This document shows, in pieces, positions 5,480 through 7,662 of a stretch of DNA of 7,662 nucleotides; position 1 is the stretch's first letter, and each line of letters begins with the position of its first letter. The notes below the pieces were generated by a model. That model was not told the DNA's origin, did no database searches, and saw only the letters and a list, made by a program, of their open reading frames with translations. The translations under genes were made by a program, and so were the position numbers. The DNA is from an uncultured Collinsella sp. (GTDB lineage: Bacteria > Actinomycetota > Coriobacteriia > Coriobacteriales > Coriobacteriaceae): positions 1 to 7,662 of the forward strand of contig CABTAA010000071.1 of NCBI GenBank assembly GCA_902482615.1. The letters run 5' to 3'.

Positions 5480-6503
5480 AGTCATAACATTCGGTATTCC
5501 CTCGTATAACGCCGCCAAGGACATGGACCATTGCATCACCTCCATCTTGGAGGGGAGCAATTACGCCACCGATATCGAGATTATCGTAGTGGACGACGGC
5601 TCCAAGGACGAGACGGCCGATAAGGCCGATGAGTGGGAGGCACGTTATCCCGGTATCATTCGCGCGGTACACCAGGAGAACGGCGGCCACGGTATTGCCG
5701 TCCTTTCGGGTCTGCGCGAGGCACAGGGCACCTACTACAAGGTCGTCGACTCGGATGACTGGCTCGACGCTGCGGCTCTTTCGACTATGCTGTCGATTCT
5801 GCGTGGCTTTGAAGAGCGCGATCAGCGCGTTGACCTGTTTATCTCGAACTACGTGTACGAGAAGGTTTACGAGGGCACGCATACCGCTATTGGCTACAAA
5901 TTTGCCCTGCCGCGCAAGAAGATCTTTTCCTGGGATCAGATCGGTCATTTCCGCCTGGACCAGAACCTACTCATGCACAGCCTGTGCTATCGCACGGATG
6001 TGCTGCGCGAGTCCAACCTTCCCATGCCGCCGCACACGTTCTATGTGGACAACATCTACGCCTACGTGCCGCTGCCGCGTTGCAAGACCATGTACTACGC
6101 CGACATCGACCTCTATCGCTACTTTATCGGTCGCGAGGGCCAGAGTGTCAACGAGGCCACGATGGTCAAGCGTCTGGACCAGCAGTTCCGTGTGACGTGC
6201 ATCATGATGGAGTCGTACCACCTGTACAGCGATGTCGAGTCGTCGCGTCTGCGCTCGTACATGATGGGCTATTTCACCATGATGATGGCGATCTGCTCGG
6301 TGCTCACCAAGCTTTCCGAGGAAGATTGCGCCGACGAGCGCCTAAAGACGCTGTGGAATGATTTGAAGGCCTACGACGAGCGCATGTATCGTCGTGCCCG
6401 CTACGGCGTGGTCGGGTTCTTCACCAATCTGCGCGGACGGGCCGGAGACAAAACCACACTTGGCCTATACCGTCTTGCCTCAAAGATTTTCAAATTCAAC
6501 TAG
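5472..6503 (+). CDS. Family 2 glycosyltransferase (GT-A fold), probable envelope glycan
   Basis: A 343-residue protein. The N-terminal half is a GT2 domain: ITFGIPSYNAAKDMDHCITS (residues 5-24), IIVVDDGSKDETAD (37-50, nucleotide-binding Asp pair D41-D42), ENGGHGIAVLSGLREAQG (69-86) and the metal-binding DSDDW (93-97). The second half holds MHSLCYRTDVLRE, HTFYVDNIYAYVPLP (188-202) and DLYRYFIGREGQSVNE, a pattern I associate with a group of Gram-positive GT2 enzymes. No clear transmembrane helix is seen, so it is probably cytosolic or peripheral. An upstream in-frame ATG exists at 5454. ATG 5472 is preferred because the domain begins there and it overlaps the glf stop (ATGCATAA), typical of translational coupling; no strong Shine-Dalgarno precedes either. 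Pairing with glf suggests a galactofuranose-containing polymer, but donor and acceptor cannot be read from sequence. Confidence 0.9.
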   Translation: MHKVITFGIPSYNAAKDMDHCITSILEGSNYATDIEIIVVDDGSKDETADKADEWEARYPGIIRAVHQENGGHGIAVLSGLREAQGTYYKVVDSDDWLDAAALSTMLSILRGFEERDQRVDLFISNYVYEKVYEGTHTAIGYKFALPRKKIFSWDQIGHFRLDQNLLMHSLCYRTDVLRESNLPMPPHTFYVDNIYAYVPLPRCKTMYYADIDLYRYFIGREGQSVNEATMVKRLDQQFRVTCIMMESYHLYSDVESSRLRSYMMGYFTMMMAICSVLTKLSEEDCADERLKTLWNDLKAYDERMYRRARYGVVGFFTNLRGRAGDKTTLGLYRLASKIFKFN

Positions 6504-6535
6504 CTGCCGAGTAATCGCTGCTGATAGGTTGACTG

Positions 6536-6645
6536 GGCCCCTTGGCCTTTAGTTTGCTACTGCGAACAGTCCTGCTCGCACGGAAAGCACATTAAGTGCT
6601 TTCCGGCTCGTGCGGAACTTGTATCAAACTAAAGGCCAAGGGGCC
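6536..6645 (+). ncRNA. Nested foldback element 2, in the 3' region of the glycosyltransferase
   Basis: The outer arms 6536-6556 and 6625-6645 are a perfect 21-bp inverted repeat (starting GGCCCCTTGGCC). The inner hairpin is CGGAAAGCAC (6581-6590), loop ATTAA, GTGCTTTCCG (6596-6605), also perfect. Between the stems lie ACAGTCCT (6566-6573) and TGCGGAACT (6611-6619), which can pair as AGTCC with GGAACT with one bulged A. The same three blocks, including CACATTAAGTG (6588-6598), recur in the element at 6739-6867. It starts 32 nt after the glycosyltransferase stop. No T-run follows either stem, so it does not look like an ordinary intrinsic terminator. Confidence 0.7.
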
Positions 6646-6670
6646 TCTGCTATAAGAATCGATTGTCAGG

Positions 6671-6738
6671 TTATTTGAATTTGAAGATCTTCGACGCGCG
6701 GTACACAGGGGCCTGGGCTGAAAAAATATTAGTTGGTA
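6671..6738 (-). pseudogene. Remnant 3' end of a second glycosyltransferase gene
   Basis: Read on the minus strand, this stretch ends in codons for YRASKIFKFK and a TAA stop (plus 6671-6673). The intact glycosyltransferase upstream ends YRLASKIFKFN. Over the last nine codons (ASKIF..stop) 22 of 27 bases agree. All five differences are at third positions, and only one changes the residue (N to K), which is the mark of homologous coding sequence rather than chance. The frame stays open to 6738, where the outer arm of the next foldback begins, but no further similarity is seen. The body of the gene is missing, so this is at most a tail of about 20 codons. The match is short. Confidence 0.5.
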
Positions 6739-6867
6739 GTCGGTCGGAGGCGGGCGGGCATTACGTTTGTCGCGAGTTCCGCATGCAAAGAAGGCCACTT
6801 AATGTGGCCTTCGTCTTGCATAGGACTGTAGAGCAGCAAACGTAATGCCCGCCCGCCTCCGACCGAC
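6739..6867 (-). ncRNA. Nested foldback element 3, in the 3' region of the peptidase
   Basis: The outer arms 6739-6769 and 6837-6867 are a perfect, GC-rich 31-bp inverted repeat (starting GTCGGTCGGAGGCGGG). The inner hairpin is GAAGGCCAC (6790-6798), loop TTAAT, GTGGCCTTC (6804-6812). A further ATGCAA/TTGCAT stem lies below it (6783-6788 and 6816-6821). On the peptidase sense strand the core reads ACAGTCCT, CACATTAAGTG, TGCGGAACT (plus 6822-6829, 6796-6806 and 6775-6783), identical to the element at 6536. It starts 12 nt after the peptidase stop. An AATATTTTTT run lies a short way past the outer stem in that sense (plus 6721-6730), so termination could occur there. Confidence 0.72.
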
Positions 6868-6879
6868 GGTCGAGTGAGA

Positions 6880-7662
6880 TTACTTCGCAGCACCTGGGAT
6901 TCCATGGGAGGTTTTGGCGGTTTTGGCTCCGTTTACGATGGCGGTTTCCAGGGCCCTTACGGCGAGCATGCCCAGCAGGTCTAGGGGAACGGCGGCGCTT
7001 GCCTGGGCGCCCAGTTTGCCGCTGGCGAGGGTGTAGATGGTGTCGCCGTCGTTGGTGGTGTGCGTGGGACGGATGGCGTGTGCGTAGGCGTCTGCGGCCA
7101 TCTGGGAGACCTTGGTGGCTTGTGCCTTAGTGAGTTCCACGTTGGTGACGATGCAGCTGATGGTGGTGTTGGTGCGGTCGAGAGGCATCTGCATGGATCC
7201 GGCGGCGGCAAAGGCTGCGAGTTCCATGTCGACGATCTGGTCGCTATCGGCTGCGGCGCGCATACCGGCAACCCACTCGCCGGTGAAGGGGTCGACAACG
7301 TTGCCGCAGGCGTTGACCGAGACCACGGCGCCCACCTTGATGGGGCCGAGCGCCACGGCAGCAGCTCCAAGGCCGGCCTTCATGCAGGTGGCAGGCCCCA
7401 TGAGCTTACCCACGGTGGCGCCCGTGCCGGCGCCTACGTTGCCCTGTTCGAGCTTGGTGGGGGTGTGGTCGAGTGCTTCGCGCACGGCGGCGATACCGGC
7501 CTCAATGTCGGGGCGCACGGTGGGGTCGCCAAAGGCAAGATCGAAGATACAGCTGGAGCACACGATAGGCACCTGCGTGGGACCGACGGGAAGGCCGATG
7601 CCGCGGCTCTCAAGCTCGCGGGCCACGCCGCTTGCGGCTTCCAGGCCCAAAGCCGATCCGCC
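6880..7662 (-). CDS. P1/DmpA-family (S58, NylC-like) self-processing peptidase, C-terminal part (partial at 5' end)
   Basis: The frame stays open to the window edge (first visible residues GGSAMGLEAASGVARELE), so the N-terminus is outside; the ATG at 7648-7650 is internal. About 260 residues are seen of a family usually 320-380 long. Recognisable blocks are GGSAxGLEAA, GNVGAGTGATVGK, MKAGLGAA followed by VSVNACGNVVDPFTGEW, DRTNTTISCIVTNVELTKAQATKVSQMA, and HAIRPTHTTNDGDTIYTLASG. In this Ntn-hydrolase-like family the chain cuts itself before a Thr or Ser. Here the expected site is the Asn-Thr bond in TNTTI (Thr codon at plus 7165-7167), releasing a beta subunit with an N-terminal Thr nucleophile. 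Members range from aminopeptidases to amide and nylon-oligomer hydrolases, so the substrate is unknown. It ends with SHGIPGAAK and is followed 12 nt later by foldback element 3. Confidence 0.88.
   Translation of the reverse strand, partial: GGSALGLEAASGVARELESRGIGLPVGPTQVPIVCSSCIFDLAFGDPTVRPDIEAGIAAVREALDHTPTKLEQGNVGAGTGATVGKLMGPATCMKAGLGAAAVALGPIKVGAVVSVNACGNVVDPFTGEWVAGMRAAADSDQIVDMELAAFAAAGSMQMPLDRTNTTISCIVTNVELTKAQATKVSQMAADAYAHAIRPTHTTNDGDTIYTLASGKLGAQASAAVPLDLLGMLAVRALETAIVNGAKTAKTSHGIPGAAK

Noticed and set aside
6536..6645. Element 2 as an ordinary intrinsic terminator
   Set aside because: Neither the inner nor the outer stem is followed by a T-run on either strand, and the nested plan with conserved side motifs is not needed for termination.
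6592..6798. Short minus-strand open frame overlapping both foldbacks
   Set aside because: It runs through stems and loops, has no Shine-Dalgarno or familiar sequence, and is in a different frame from the glycosyltransferase remnant.
6536..6867. Foldbacks as integron attC sites or a retron msr-msd
   Set aside because: attC sites have conserved outer boxes and variable centres, the reverse of what is seen here. No integrase or reverse transcriptase gene is in the window.

Overview
The window reads as chromosomal DNA of a high-GC, strictly fermentative actinobacterium. Gene content, codon use and the AckA/Pta sequences look most like Coriobacteriia, probably Collinsella or a close relative; this is an inference from familiarity, not a database result. 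Eight protein genes are present. Two are cut by the window ends, and there is one short gene remnant.

Layout. (1) 1-1188, plus strand: the 3' end of xseA, then xseB, then a small HIT-family hydrolase. The first two are the two subunits of exonuclease VII. A strong hairpin at 1249-1282 closes this run. (2) 1336-4045: ackA (plus) and pta (minus), the two genes that interconvert acetyl-CoA, acetyl phosphate and acetate with ATP gain. They are convergent and separated by about 550 bp of non-coding DNA. That gap holds a simple terminator, a three-unit 62-bp tandem repeat and a large nested foldback. (3) 4046-4276: a compact divergent promoter region between pta and glf, with several inverted repeats. 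(4) 4277-6503, plus: glf (UDP-galactopyranose mutase) and an overlapping family 2 glycosyltransferase, a likely cell-envelope glycan pair that may use galactofuranose. (5) 6504-6879: a non-coding stretch with two more large foldbacks facing each other across the decayed 3' tail of a second glycosyltransferase gene. (6) 6880-7662, minus: the C-terminal part of a P1/DmpA-type self-processing peptidase.

The most unusual content is a family of three nested foldbacks (2923-3049, 6536-6645, 6739-6867). Each starts within 12 to 32 nt of a stop codon (pta, the glycosyltransferase, the peptidase). Each has an outer stem of 21 to 31 perfectly paired bases whose sequence differs completely from element to element. 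Inside sits a conserved core, read in the sense of the gene it follows: GTCCT, then an inner hairpin, then TGCGGAA. Two of the three also share ACAGTCCT, CACATTAAGTG and TGCGGAACT at nearly identical spacing. The outer stems vary while remaining perfectly paired, and all three have the same orientation relative to the gene, so this looks like a structured 3'-UTR element rather than three chance terminators. I do not recognise it as a named RNA family.
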